The position numbers and the translations under genes were made by a program. A stretch of DNA of 64,000 nt from CAZWDL01 sp964632995 (GTDB taxonomy: Bacteria > Bacteroidota > Bacteroidia > Chitinophagales > Saprospiraceae), in the NCBI GenBank assembly GCA_964632995.1, contig CAZWDL010000016.1, positions 14,994-78,993 of the forward strand, read 5' to 3'. The notes under the pieces are model-generated. The model searched no databases. It saw only the letters and a list, made by a program, of their open reading frames with translations, and was not told where the DNA came from. This document shows, one piece after another, positions 34,732-44,060 of this stretch. Each line of letters starts with the position of its first letter. Position 1 is the stretch's first letter.

Positions 34732-35568
34732 TTATCCCAGTTTAACGTGCTTGAAGTCGGTAACTGTCAGGTCTTTATCGACGCTTTTTAAATACTCGGC
34801 TACCGTCTTCTTGTTGTCTTTAACGAATTGCTGATTGAGCAGGGTATTGTCCTTAAAGAACTTATTGAGCTTGCCCACGGCAATTTTCTCCAGGATTTGT
34901 TCCGGCTTGCCTTCCTGACGGGCCTGCTCTTTCCCAATCTCTATTTCTTTGTCAATCGTTTTCTGATCCACGCCTTCTTTATCGAGGGCTACCGGACGCA
35001 TAGCAGCGACCTGCATGGCTACGTCCCGTCCTGCTTCGTAGTATTCGTCATCGTCCTTATTCAGGCCGACGAGGACGGCGGCTTTGTTCCCCATGTGGAT
35101 ATAGGGCGCTACCAGCGGTGCTTCCAGGCGCTCGTAAGTGTCCAGCTCGATTTTTTCACCGATGACCCCCACCTGTTCGGTAATCTTTTCTGCAATGGTG
35201 ATACCGTCGAAAGACTGCTGTAGCAGTTCTTCTTTGGTTTCAGGGAATTCTTCCAGGGCGATTTCTCCAAACTGATGCGCGAGATTGATAAAATCTTCAT
35301 TTTTGGCTACGAAGTCAGTCTCGCAGCTCAGTTTGACGATAATACCACGCTTCTTGTCATCGGAAACCAGCGCCAGAACAACGCCTTCCGTGGCTTCCCG
35401 GTCGGCGCGATTACCGGCGATTTTTTCGCCTTTTTTACGAAGGAATTCTATAGCTTTATCGAAGTCGCCTTCTGCCTCAGTCAGGGCTTTTTTACAGTCC
35501 ATCATACCTGCGCCGGTCATATCGCGCAGTTTTTTGACATCAGCGGCTGAAATTTTTACGTCGCTCAT
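34732..35568 (-). CDS. tsf: Elongation factor Ts
   Basis: The 278-residue GDP/GTP exchange factor for EF-Tu shows the N-terminal KLRDMTGAGMMDCKKALTEA UBA-like segment and the VLALVSDDKKRGIIVKLSCE and TDFVAK core. It lies 105 bp downstream of rpsB, as in most bacteria. Confidence 0.97.
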   Translation of the reverse strand: MSDVKISAADVKKLRDMTGAGMMDCKKALTEAEGDFDKAIEFLRKKGEKIAGNRADREATEGVVLALVSDDKKRGIIVKLSCETDFVAKNEDFINLAHQFGEIALEEFPETKEELLQQSFDGITIAEKITEQVGVIGEKIELDTYERLEAPLVAPYIHMGNKAAVLVGLNKDDDEYYEAGRDVAMQVAAMRPVALDKEGVDQKTIDKEIEIGKEQARQEGKPEQILEKIAVGKLNKFFKDNTLLNQQFVKDNKKTVAEYLKSVDKDLTVTDFKHVKLG

Positions 35569-35673
35569 TGTAGGTTTACTGATTTATAAGTGATCAATTA
35601 AAGTACAGCAACAGGTGCTATTACTTTAGCCCTTGGTCCTTAAGCTCCGTTTGACGGAGCACTTCTCCGCAGC

Positions 35674-36393
35674 TTACTTGGCAGCTTCCTTTTCGGCTTT
35701 GACCTGCTGGCGTTCTTCCAGGCCTTGCTTGATAGCTGCTACCATGTAGTCGGTGATGATTTTTACCGATTTGGAAGCATCATCATTGCCGGGGATAGCG
35801 AAATCCACTTCGCTGGGATTCGAGTTGGTATCCACGATGCCGATGGTGCGGATTCCCAGTCGCTGTGCTTCTGCCACGGCGATGTGCTCATTGTGGATAT
35901 CGACAATGAAGCAGGCGGCCGGTAAGCGGTTGAGGTTGGCAATACCGCCGAGCACCTTTTCCAGCTTGTCGCGCTCACGTGTCAGCGTCAGCCGTTCCTT
36001 TTTGGTAACATTCTCCAGGGTGCCGTCCTGTAGCATGCGGTCGATGTTATTCATCTTTTTAATCGAACGGCGGATAGTTGAAAAGTTGGTCATCATCCCG
36101 CCGAGCCAGCGTTCGGTGACGTGGGGCATACCCACGCTACGGGCCGCATTAGCGACAATTTCGCGGGCCTGCTTCTTGGTAGCGACGAAGAGGATCTTTT
36201 TGCCCGACTTCGCCAGCTGCCGCATCGCATTGGCGGCGCGGTCCATGGATTCAAGGGTACGGTTCAGATCGATGATGTGGATCCCTTTACGCTCCATAAA
36301 AATATAGGGCGCCATTTTAGGATTCCATTTCTTTTTCAGGTGGCCGAAATGCACACCGGCCTCCAACAACTCTTTATAGGTAGGCTTCTCCAT
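35674..36393 (-). CDS. rpsB: 30S ribosomal protein S2
   Basis: The 239-residue protein starts MEKPTYKELLEAGVHFGHLK, followed by KWNPKMAPYIFMERKGIHII, both characteristic of S2. The Met at 36393 was chosen over an upstream frame extension to 36477, which would add 28 unrelated residues. A 10-bp hairpin lies upstream in the leader. Confidence 0.97.
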   Translation of the reverse strand: MEKPTYKELLEAGVHFGHLKKKWNPKMAPYIFMERKGIHIIDLNRTLESMDRAANAMRQLAKSGKKILFVATKKQAREIVANAARSVGMPHVTERWLGGMMTNFSTIRRSIKKMNNIDRMLQDGTLENVTKKERLTLTRERDKLEKVLGGIANLNRLPAACFIVDIHNEHIAVAEAQRLGIRTIGIVDTNSNPSEVDFAIPGNDDASKSVKIITDYMVAAIKQGLEERQQVKAEKEAAK

Positions 36394-36430
36394 TTTCTTT
36401 TTTTGAATTGATAAAAGTTGATGAGCCGTT

Positions 36431-36469
36431 TGCGCCGGTGAATTCCTTCGAAGAGGAAGCACCGGCGCA
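36431..36469 (-). promoter_or_regulatory. Hairpin in the rpsI-rpsB spacer (possible rpsB leader)
   Basis: TGCGCCGGTG (36431-36440) and CACCGGCGCA (36460-36469) form a perfect 10-bp stem on either strand in a 99-bp spacer. Not followed by a T run, so more likely a processing or translational control element for S2 than a terminator. Confidence 0.4.
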
Positions 36470-36492
36470 ACCAGCACGGCGCGTAGCCGAAA

Positions 36493-36879
36493 TTAACGCT
36501 TGCTGAACTGGAAGGATTTTCTGGCCTTCGGTTTGCCGTACTTCTTCCGTTCGACGACGCGGGAGTCGCGCGTAAGGAACTTCTGATCCTTCAGCGGCTT
36601 GCGGAAGTCTTCGTTCAATTGAACAAGCGCACGGGAAATGGCCATGCGAATAGCTTCAGCTTGTCCTTTATAGCCTCCGCCGGCTACATTGACGTTCAGA
36701 TCGTAGATGTTTTCAATCTCGATCGTTTCGAACGGAGCCAGCAGACGCGTCTGAATGTGTGGCTGCGAGAAGTAGTCCTTGTAATCTTTGCCGTTTACCT
36801 GAATTTTTCCCTCTCCCTTGGAGAGATAGACACGGGCAACAGAGGCTTTTCTTCTGCCTATGGCGTTAATCATTTCCAT
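36493..36879 (-). CDS. rpsI: 30S ribosomal protein S9
   Basis: The 128-residue protein starts with AIGRRKASVARVYL and ends with SRVVERKKYGKPKARKSFQF then SKR, the basic tail typical of S9 that reaches the ribosomal P site. It is downstream of rplM, the universal L13-S9 pair. Confidence 0.97.
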   Translation of the reverse strand: MEMINAIGRRKASVARVYLSKGEGKIQVNGKDYKDYFSQPHIQTRLLAPFETIEIENIYDLNVNVAGGGYKGQAEAIRMAISRALVQLNEDFRKPLKDQKFLTRDSRVVERKKYGKPKARKSFQFSKR

Positions 36880-36941
36880 GTATTATCCTGATTTTTCGAA
36901 CCACCGCCCAGCTGTTACAGCAGGCGAGGTGTCCGGCTTCT

Positions 36942-37385
36942 TTAGAAATTGAAGGGTTCGGGTTGCTGTGCCTGATGCGGATGCTCCTCTCCTTCGTAAA
37001 CAAATAATTTTTTAAACATAGCGCGGCCCAGTTTATTCTTGGGCAGCATGCCCCTGACCGCATTTTCAATCAGCGCATGCGGCTTCTTGGTTAGCAGCTC
37101 TTTGGCCGTACGCGTCTTCTGCCCGCCGGGGTAGCCGGAGAAGGTAATGTATTCTTTCTGGTTCATCTTCTGACCGGTCAGGCGCACCTTATCCGCATTG
37201 AGGACGATGACGTAGTCGCCACAGTCTACATGAGGGGTGTAAGAGGGTTTGTTCTTACCGCGCAGAACCGATGCTACGCGGGAACAGAGCCGGCCCAGCA
37301 CCTCGCCTTCGGCGTCGATGACATACCATTTGTGCTCCACGTCCTCTCTCTTCGCGAATTCCGTTTTATAACTCAACGTATCCAC
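36942..37385 (-). CDS. rplM: 50S ribosomal protein L13
   Basis: The 147-residue protein shows HKWYVIDAEGEVLGRLCSRV, HVDCGDYVIVLNADKVRLTG and the VRGMLPKNKLGRAMFKKLFV region of L13. It is the first gene of the rplM-rpsI-rpsB-tsf unit and has a consensus promoter about 180 bp upstream. Confidence 0.97.
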   Translation of the reverse strand: MDTLSYKTEFAKREDVEHKWYVIDAEGEVLGRLCSRVASVLRGKNKPSYTPHVDCGDYVIVLNADKVRLTGQKMNQKEYITFSGYPGGQKTRTAKELLTKKPHALIENAVRGMLPKNKLGRAMFKKLFVYEGEEHPHQAQQPEPFNF

Positions 37386-37565
37386 TATATTGTTTTTTTT
37401 GTGATGGAATTAAGTCCTGCTCTTTCTTCATTGTCAAAAGCCCGGGCATACAAAAATAAAGCTTTTTTTGCCTTTGCAAATGCGGCTTTTTTACCTGACA
37501 CTGGGCAATTTATCAAAGAAGAAAAGCGATCTGCTTTTTCCGGGCATTCAGGGTGTCCTGATAAA
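37386..37565 (-). promoter_or_regulatory. Long 5' leader of rplM
   Basis: The predicted transcript start near 37565 leaves a leader of about 180 nt before L13. It contains GCCCGGGC, and two direct copies of a GCTTTTTT-type word around 37471 and 37485. Length and position fit an autoregulatory ribosomal protein leader, but I could not derive a confident fold. Confidence 0.35.
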
Positions 37566-37572
37566 GCGAGTG

Positions 37573-37603
37573 CAAAGGTAGACTTCTTTTGGTCAATTTA
37601 CAA
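37573..37603 (-). promoter_or_regulatory. Promoter of the rplM operon
   Basis: On the minus strand TTG (37603-37601), a 20-bp spacer and TACCTTTG (37580-37573) match the Bacteroidota -33/-7 consensus exactly. Confidence 0.7.
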
Positions 37604-37868
37604 GCATTTTATGAGAAAAAATGTATCGCCAAATTTATAACCTACTGAAAAACAGCTTGATTTTCGCACAGAAATTTTGATGGACAGCCAAATCAGGCTT
37701 CTTTATTGCGTTCCTGCTTCCATTTTACTCAGGCACTGTATTTTTTTTCAGCATCCCGGAAATGCCCGATTTTATGGGGCCTGAAACTCGCATATTTGGT
37801 CATTCTGGCTTATCTTTAGAAAGATAGCCCGTTGACAACACTCCGTCATAACGATAACCCTAACAAAT

Positions 37869-38621
37869 ATGGATCGTCAATTCATTCCCGGAATCTATAA
37901 TTTTTGCGATCGCTGGTGTGAACGGTGTGCTTTCACAGCGTGTTGCCGCGTGTATGCCGATGAAGCCAAACTCTCCGAGGATCAAAAAGATATGTCAAAA
38001 GAGGCGTTCTGGGAGTACCTGGATCAAAGCCTGCAACAGGCGCTCGACCTCATACAACAGCAAATGGAGGAGATGGGCATAGACTGGGAAGAACCGGAAA
38101 CGGAAACCGGAGATCCTCATGAAAAACTACCTCCCGAACAAAAAAGGCTGTATCAACTTTCGCAGCAGTATTATAAAAAAGCACGTAACTGGTTTGAAGC
38201 CAGACAAGAACTGTTCCAGGAAAAAGAGGAAAGTCTCAAGCGGCAACTTGAGATGGGCATGGCCGTCATGCCGGAAGCGCTCCGGCTAACTGATGCCCTG
38301 GACGTCATTAACTGGTATTCTTTTTTTATAGGCTCCAAGTTACACCGCGCCCTGAACGGCCTCAACAATGAGCAGATGTTGGAGGTCAATCCGGTTCAGA
38401 ACAATGCCAACGGCAGCGCTAAAATCACGCTCATCGCTATCGAACGCAGCCTGGCCGCCTGGGAAGTAATCCGCAATGCTTTTCCAGAGGCATCGGATGA
38501 GCTGCTCGATCTCTTCCTGCTGCTGGGCCGGATGCGGCAGGGGATTCGTGGTTATTTCCCCAAAGCCGATGCTTTCATCCGCCCTGGATTTGACGAACCG
38601 GAAAAGTGGGCCCATCAATAA
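37869..38621 (+). CDS. Hypothetical protein with N-terminal Cys cluster
   Basis: The 250-residue protein starts with IYNFCDRWCERCAFTACC, a CxxxCxxCxxxxCC arrangement suited to binding a metal or an iron-sulfur cluster. This is followed by a helical, Glu/Gln-rich region (residues 40-110) and an alpha-helical C-terminal part (TDALDVINWYSFFIGSKLHR, DELLDLFLLLGRMRQGI). Similar proteins of unknown role occur in Bacteroidota. No signal peptide. It is flanked by the L13 leader and a convergent universal stress gene. I do not know a function. Confidence 0.75.
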   Translation: MDRQFIPGIYNFCDRWCERCAFTACCRVYADEAKLSEDQKDMSKEAFWEYLDQSLQQALDLIQQQMEEMGIDWEEPETETGDPHEKLPPEQKRLYQLSQQYYKKARNWFEARQELFQEKEESLKRQLEMGMAVMPEALRLTDALDVINWYSFFIGSKLHRALNGLNNEQMLEVNPVQNNANGSAKITLIAIERSLAAWEVIRNAFPEASDELLDLFLLLGRMRQGIRGYFPKADAFIRPGFDEPEKWAHQ

Positions 38622-38755
38622 AGTGTCGACGGTACGGAGCAAAGACTTCTATCATCGGCCTCTTGCTGAAAACGGGTTTTTACTTCCTCTGTTTCAGTAT
38701 TTCTCCATCCCGCTATTATTCCTTCGGGCGCTGGCTTAGCCATGGCGACCAACTT

Positions 38756-39595
38756 TCAACCGTTCCCCCGCTCCCCATACCCATGAAGCCCGATAACCGG
38801 AAACTGGCATTCCAGCGCTAGTTTTTCCGTTAGGCTTTGGTAAAATAAACGGCTCCAGCCGCTACGCCCGTGCGTGACCAGGGCAATAATATCGGCATCG
38901 ATTTGCTGTGCCAGTTTTACTACTCCTTGATCCACCCGTACCTGATTGTAAATGTGCGCGGGTAAGTCCCTGTCTGGAAAAGCCGCCTGTAGCCGCCTCA
39001 GCCCCTCTTGCGTTTCCTCCGTATTCTGAAAGGCCATCGGCGTGTTGATATAGCCCAGGTGAACCTCCGCTTCCAATGGATCGGCCAGCCGAAACAGCCT
39101 TCCCAGCCGGGGGCTGTCATCTTTACTTAGATCGGATACAAAAAGGATATGTCGAAAGGGAAAACGGCGTATGCCTTTGTTAAGGATAAGTACCGGGCAA
39201 TCGGCCAGCCGAATCATGCGCTGTGCATCGGATCCCATTATGCGGTTTCCCAGGTCATCTTTACCATGGGTGCCCGCTACAATCAGGTCGTAGCCTGACT
39301 CCCTGACCGAATTCATCATTTCGTCAATCGTTTCGTGAAAGCTCAATTCGGTTTCCAGGTTTACATCTTCGAATTCTCGCTCCAATTTTTCAAGCTCGCT
39401 CCGCACCTGCTCGATTTTGGACTTCAGTTCGGGATAGTCTTCGCCTGAGGCCGCGGGAGCCTTTACCCAATCGACCAGCGTGTAGTAGGCATGATGAAGC
39501 ACCACCTCACTATTGGTAAGGCGGGAAAATTCAACAGCAAACTCCGTAGCAGCACGGGAAGGAGCAGAAAAATCAGTGGGGACTAATACTTTCAT
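38756..39595 (-). CDS. Universal stress protein with two Usp domains
   Basis: The 279-residue protein has two consecutive UspA folds (about 1-140 and 145-279). The first has ILVPTDFSAPS-like VLVPTDFSAPSRAATEFAVE and the ATP-binding VAGTHGKDDLGNRIMGSDAQ; the second has HILFVSDLSKD and VTHGRSGWSRLFYQSLTEKL. The exact stress signal is unknown. It is divergent from aceE. Confidence 0.93.
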   Translation of the reverse strand: MKVLVPTDFSAPSRAATEFAVEFSRLTNSEVVLHHAYYTLVDWVKAPAASGEDYPELKSKIEQVRSELEKLEREFEDVNLETELSFHETIDEMMNSVRESGYDLIVAGTHGKDDLGNRIMGSDAQRMIRLADCPVLILNKGIRRFPFRHILFVSDLSKDDSPRLGRLFRLADPLEAEVHLGYINTPMAFQNTEETQEGLRRLQAAFPDRDLPAHIYNQVRVDQGVVKLAQQIDADIIALVTHGRSGWSRLFYQSLTEKLALECQFPVIGLHGYGERGNG

Positions 39596-39881
39596 GGTTT
39601 CCAGGTTAGGCAGCTAAATATAATCATTTCCATTAATAATAACCCTCAATCCGGGTAGAATGTGCTGCTCTTCAGCAAAAAAAACGGGTATGTTTTTTTC
39701 CGGTAAACATTTCTTTAGCCACGACTTTAAATGAAAAAGGCTGTCATCCAGGCAGATTGCAGACGAGCACTTTTATCGCCTTGACTATCATTACCAGCGA
39801 TGAATATTGCCTTCGCCCGCATCGGGAAATAGTACTCCCGGAAAAAAACGTCTTCCGCTCTTTTATCAAAACGCTCTATAA

Positions 39882-42536
39882 ATGAACAAAACAGAAGTCT
39901 ATAAGTACGAGAACAAAGAGTGGCTGGCCTCGCTCGACTTCCTCCTCCAGGAAGAATCCCCCGAAAGAGTAAAGGAAATCCTGCAAAAACTTCAGGCGCG
40001 CGCCTCAAAACACGGCATCACCTTCACGGAGCCGGGCCACACCCCCTATATCAATACCATTCCGGAAGAAGCGGAAGCCGCTTATCCCGGCAGTTTGGAG
40101 ACGGAACAGTTTCTGGAAAATATTATTCGATGGAATGCTATTGCGATGGTCGTCAGAGCCAATCGAAAGCAGGACGGCATTGGAGGGCACATTTCCAGTT
40201 ATGCCTCGGCCGCCACGCTCTTTGAAGTCGCTTTCAACCACTTTCTGCGCGGCGGTGAAAATGACGAGGCACAGGATATAGTCTATTATCAGGGCCATGC
40301 CTCTCCCGGCATCTATGCCCGTTCGTTTGTAGAGGGACGTTTTGGAGAGGAAGACCTGGACTGTTTCCGCCGGGAGATCAGCGATCCTAAAGGGCTCTCT
40401 TCTTACCCACACCCCCGCCTGATGCCCGGATACTGGCGCTTCCCCACTGTTTCCATGGGGCTGTCGCCGCTGCAGGCCATTTATCAGGCCCGCTTTATGC
40501 GCTACCTGGAGAACAGAGGTTTGAAGAAAAAAGACGATCAAAAGGTATGGGCTTTCATCGGTGACGGCGAAATGGACGAACCCGAGGCTATGGGAAGCCT
40601 GGGCGTCGCCTCCCGGGAGAAACTCGACAACCTGATCATCGTCATCGATTGTAACCTGCAGCGCCTGGATGGCCCGGTGCGTGGCAACGGCAAAATCATC
40701 CAGGAACTGGAAGCCGCCTACAAAGGCGCCGGCTGGAATGTCATCAAAGTAATCTGGGGCCGCGAGTGGGACCCTCTGCTGGCCAAAGATGAAGAGGGAT
40801 TACTGGTTGAGCGAATGGGAGAAGTCGTCGACGGAGAACTGCAGCACTACGCCGCCGAGGGCGGCGCCTACTTCCGCGAGGAGTTTTTCGGCAAGGACGA
40901 ACGCCTGCTCCGGATGGTCGACAATTATTCCGATGACGAACTGGCGAACCTGCGCTGGGGCGGGCACGACCCGGTGAAGGTATACAATGCCTACCGGGCA
41001 GCAGTCCGTTCCGAAGGATCGCCCACTGTTATCCTGGCTCAAACCGTAAAAGGATACGGCCTGGGCGAAGCCGGCGAGGCGCGCAATATTACCCACCAGA
41101 AGAAAAAGCTGGAAGAAGACACCTTGCGCTACGTGCGCGATCGCTTCAACTTACCTTTTGACGACAAGACTGCAGAACAGGCAGGGTATTTCCAACTGGA
41201 TGAGGACAGTGAGGCATTTAAATATTTGCGGGAAAGAAGAGAGGCGCTGGGCGGCCCGCTCCCGCGCCGGGAAGCCGTCGAGGAAGCCCTGGAAGCTCCT
41301 GGCAAAGAAGTATATCAAACTTTCTTTGAAGGCACCGGCGACCGGCAGGTGGCAACCACCATGTCGATCGTCCACCTCATGTCGGAATTGATGAAAGACG
41401 AAAATATAGGCGATCATATCATCCCGGTCGTCCCCGATGAGTCCCGGACCTTCGGGATGGACGCCCTTTTTAGCGAAGGCGGTATTTACTCCGCCAGGGG
41501 GCAGACCTACGAACCCGTGGATGAAGAGAGCCTGCTTTCCTACAATGAATCAAAAAAAGGCGCCATCCTCGAAGAAGGTATCACGGAAGCCGGGGCTATG
41601 GGATCTTTTATCGCCGCCGGCACCGCGCATGTCAACTACGGCTTCGATACCATTCCCTTCTTCCTGTTCTATTCCATGTTTGGATTTCAGCGGGTGGGTG
41701 ACCTGATCTGGGCCGCCGCCGACGCCCGCGCCCGGGGCTTCCTCGTAGGCGCCACTTCCGGCAGAAGCTCCCTGCCGGGGGAAGGCCTGCAGCACTGCGA
41801 CGGTCAGAGCCAGGTCTTCGCGCTCTCCAATCCCGCCGTCATGGCTTACGATCCCACTTATGCCTACGAAGTGGCCGTCATCGTACGCGAGGGCATTCGC
41901 CGCATGTACGTAGAAAGAGAGGACATCTTTTACTACATCACTGTGATGAATGAAAAATATGTTATGCCTCCCATGCCGGAAGGGGTAGAAGAAGGCATCC
42001 TCAAAGGTATGTACCGGCTGGAAGGTAAGGAAGAACAAACGGAGAAGGTCCACCTGCTCGGTAGCGGCGCCATCCTTCGCGAGGCGCTGAAGGCCAGGGA
42101 AATCCTGGAAGATGAATACGGTGTGCCCGCCGATGTCTGGAGCGTCACCGGATACAAACAGCTGTACGATGAAGCCAACCGGAACGAACGCCGGCGCATC
42201 CTGCATCCGGAAGAGAAGCATGCGCCTTCCTACATCGGGCAATGCTTCCCTGAATCCGGACATACCTTCGTAGCCGCCACCGACTACCTCAGGGCGCTCC
42301 CCCTTTCCGTAGCCAAGTGGTTTCCGGGTGACTTCACCGCACTGGGCGCCGACGGATTCGGCCGTAGCGACAACCGGGAGGCCATGCGAAGCTTCTTTGA
42401 GGTTGATTACCGGCATATTGCCCTCGCCGCCCTGGCTTGCCTCGCCGAAAAGGGAGAAATCGAAACAAAAACAGTGAAAAAAGCACTGAAAACACTCGAA
42501 ATCGATCCGGATAAACCTTACCCGGGACGATGGTAG
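39882..42536 (+). CDS. aceE: Pyruvate dehydrogenase E1, homodimeric type
   Basis: The 884-residue enzyme decarboxylates pyruvate with thiamine diphosphate and reductively acetylates the lipoyl group of E2. It has the long-chain AceE layout: GGHISSYASAATLFEVAFNH, the thiamine-binding GDGEMDEPEAMG...DCNLQ block, GHDPVKV and VPDESRTFGMDALF. The length agrees with E. coli AceE (887). It is followed by E2 and E3 genes in the same direction, about 87 bp to the E2 start. Confidence 0.96.
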   Translation: MNKTEVYKYENKEWLASLDFLLQEESPERVKEILQKLQARASKHGITFTEPGHTPYINTIPEEAEAAYPGSLETEQFLENIIRWNAIAMVVRANRKQDGIGGHISSYASAATLFEVAFNHFLRGGENDEAQDIVYYQGHASPGIYARSFVEGRFGEEDLDCFRREISDPKGLSSYPHPRLMPGYWRFPTVSMGLSPLQAIYQARFMRYLENRGLKKKDDQKVWAFIGDGEMDEPEAMGSLGVASREKLDNLIIVIDCNLQRLDGPVRGNGKIIQELEAAYKGAGWNVIKVIWGREWDPLLAKDEEGLLVERMGEVVDGELQHYAAEGGAYFREEFFGKDERLLRMVDNYSDDELANLRWGGHDPVKVYNAYRAAVRSEGSPTVILAQTVKGYGLGEAGEARNITHQKKKLEEDTLRYVRDRFNLPFDDKTAEQAGYFQLDEDSEAFKYLRERREALGGPLPRREAVEEALEAPGKEVYQTFFEGTGDRQVATTMSIVHLMSELMKDENIGDHIIPVVPDESRTFGMDALFSEGGIYSARGQTYEPVDEESLLSYNESKKGAILEEGITEAGAMGSFIAAGTAHVNYGFDTIPFFLFYSMFGFQRVGDLIWAAADARARGFLVGATSGRSSLPGEGLQHCDGQSQVFALSNPAVMAYDPTYAYEVAVIVREGIRRMYVEREDIFYYITVMNEKYVMPPMPEGVEEGILKGMYRLEGKEEQTEKVHLLGSGAILREALKAREILEDEYGVPADVWSVTGYKQLYDEANRNERRRILHPEEKHAPSYIGQCFPESGHTFVAATDYLRALPLSVAKWFPGDFTALGADGFGRSDNREAMRSFFEVDYRHIALAALACLAEKGEIETKTVKKALKTLEIDPDKPYPGRW

Positions 42537-42623
42537 TGAGAAAGCAGGGTATAGCTTTTCGAGTTGAAGCAAACAGCTGACTATTTATTACACAAACCAA
42601 TCATTCGACAAACCCGGTATACC

Positions 42624-42899
42624 ATGATCAAAGAAATAAAACTCCCGGAGATCTCTGAAAGCGCCGAAACAGGCACTGTTACCGAGATCCTGGTAGAAGA
42701 AGGAGATCAGATTGAGGAAGAACAGTCTGTCATCGCCGTAGAAACCGACAAAGCATCTGTAGAAATCCCGGCTGACGAAGGCGGGGAAGTTCAGGAGATA
42801 AAAGTGGCAATTGGTGATGAGGTCGAAACCGGTACGGTTATTCTCACCGTAGAGACAGAGGCCGGAGAAGGGAAAGCCGAAAAAGAGGAAGAGGAATAA
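42624..42899 (+). CDS. aceF: E2 lipoyl domain, N-terminal part of an interrupted aceF
   Basis: The 91-residue frame encodes one complete lipoyl domain (EIKLPEISES, then VIAVETDKASVEIPA with lipoyl-Lys at K43) and begins a Glu-rich linker. TAA at 42897-42899 ends it, but the same frame continues without another stop through the rest of the linker, the E1/E3-binding domain and the catalytic domain. So either the stop is a sequencing error or mutation (GAA or CAA to TAA), or the E2 is truly made as a free lipoyl protein plus a separate core. Start at MIKEIKLP. Confidence 0.75.
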   Translation: MIKEIKLPEISESAETGTVTEILVEEGDQIEEEQSVIAVETDKASVEIPADEGGEVQEIKVAIGDEVETGTVILTVETEAGEGKAEKEEEE

Positions 42900-43049
42900 C
42901 AGAAAGAAAAAAAAGAAGCGACGGCAACCGAGGAAAAGGAAGCTCAAAAGGAAGAAAAAGCCCCTGAAGAGGAAGAAGAAACAGCGACAGCTGAAAAGGA
43001 GGAAGCCCCTGAAGAGGAAGAGGAAGAGGAAAAGACTGAAAAAGAAAAA

Positions 43050-44060
43050 GTGGCCGAAGAAGAAGAGGAAGAGGAAGAGGAAGAAGCCCTGGAAACCGCC
43101 CGTGAGGAGGCTGCTGCAGCCCCACCCGATGAAGCTTCCAAGGAAGAAGTACCAGCGGCGCCCTCCGTGCGTCGTCTGGCCAGGGAGCTAGGGGTTGATA
43201 TTTATGAGGTAGAGGGAACCGGGCCCGGTGATCGTATTACTGCAGATGATGTGAAGTCCTACGCCCGGGAAATGATTCAGGGCAAGGGCGGAGAAGCGGC
43301 GCTTCCCGAAGAAGCCGAGCTTCCCGATTTTTCTGAATGGGGAGCGGTTTCCCGCGAAAAGATCAGCAACATTCGCAAAGCCACCGCCCACAAGACGACC
43401 CGTTCCTGGCGTCAGATTCCGCATGTCACACACTTCGACGAAGCAGATCTGTCTTTGACCGAGTCCTTTATGAAAGATAATGCCGGTGAGGTGGAAGCGG
43501 CGGGCGGCAAACTGACCATCACCGCGCTGCTCGTCAAACTGGTTGGCGAAGCGCTCAAGCAGTTTCCTGTTTTCAACGCCAGCCTCGACCTGAAAAACGA
43601 AGAAATCATTTACAAAGAATACATCCATATCGGATTAGCGGTAGACACCGATCAGGGCCTGCTCGTTCCGATACTCAGGGATGCCGGTCAAAAATCCATC
43701 ACGGAAATTGCTGTCGAGATCACCGACCTGGCCGAAAAAGCCAGAAACCAGGAGCTCTCTCCGGAAGCTATGCAGGGCGGCAACTTCATCGTCACCAACC
43801 TGGGCGGCATCGGAGGAACGAACTTCACCCCTATCATCTACCACCCGCAGGTCGCTATTCTGGGCGTTTCCAGAGCTCAGAAAAAACCTGTTTATTCGGA
43901 TGGTGACTTCGAACCCCGGACCCTTCTGCCGCTTTCCCTCTCCTACGATCATCGCATCATCGACGGCGCCACCGCCGCCAGGTTTACGCGATGGCTCTGC
44001 GAAGCACTGGAAAACCCCCTTTCGATATTCATGAAAAACAGCAATGATGGCAAAGAATGA
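43050..44060 (+). CDS. aceF: E2 core (binding and acetyltransferase domains), C-terminal part of interrupted aceF
   Basis: In frame with the preceding lipoyl frame, it encodes a peripheral-subunit-binding domain (PSVRRLARELGVDIYEVEGT) and a catalytic domain ending with LSYDHRIIDGATAARFTRWL, where DHRxxDG carries the catalytic His. The reaction is acetyl transfer to CoA. If translated alone it could start at GTG 43050, but the Glu-rich linker before it is coded in the same frame from 42900. It overlaps the next gene by 17 bp. Confidence 0.8.
   Translation: MAEEEEEEEEEEALETAREEAAAAPPDEASKEEVPAAPSVRRLARELGVDIYEVEGTGPGDRITADDVKSYAREMIQGKGGEAALPEEAELPDFSEWGAVSREKISNIRKATAHKTTRSWRQIPHVTHFDEADLSLTESFMKDNAGEVEAAGGKLTITALLVKLVGEALKQFPVFNASLDLKNEEIIYKEYIHIGLAVDTDQGLLVPILRDAGQKSITEIAVEITDLAEKARNQELSPEAMQGGNFIVTNLGGIGGTNFTPIIYHPQVAILGVSRAQKKPVYSDGDFEPRTLLPLSLSYDHRIIDGATAARFTRWLCEALENPLSIFMKNSNDGKE

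Noticed and set aside
407..42899. Recoding of TAA as a sense codon, suggested by two in-frame TAA codons in Glu-rich stretches (407-409 and 42897-42899)
   Set aside because: Many other genes in the window end properly with TAA, the peptidase case is a broader relic, and a mutation or sequencing error explains both sites more simply.
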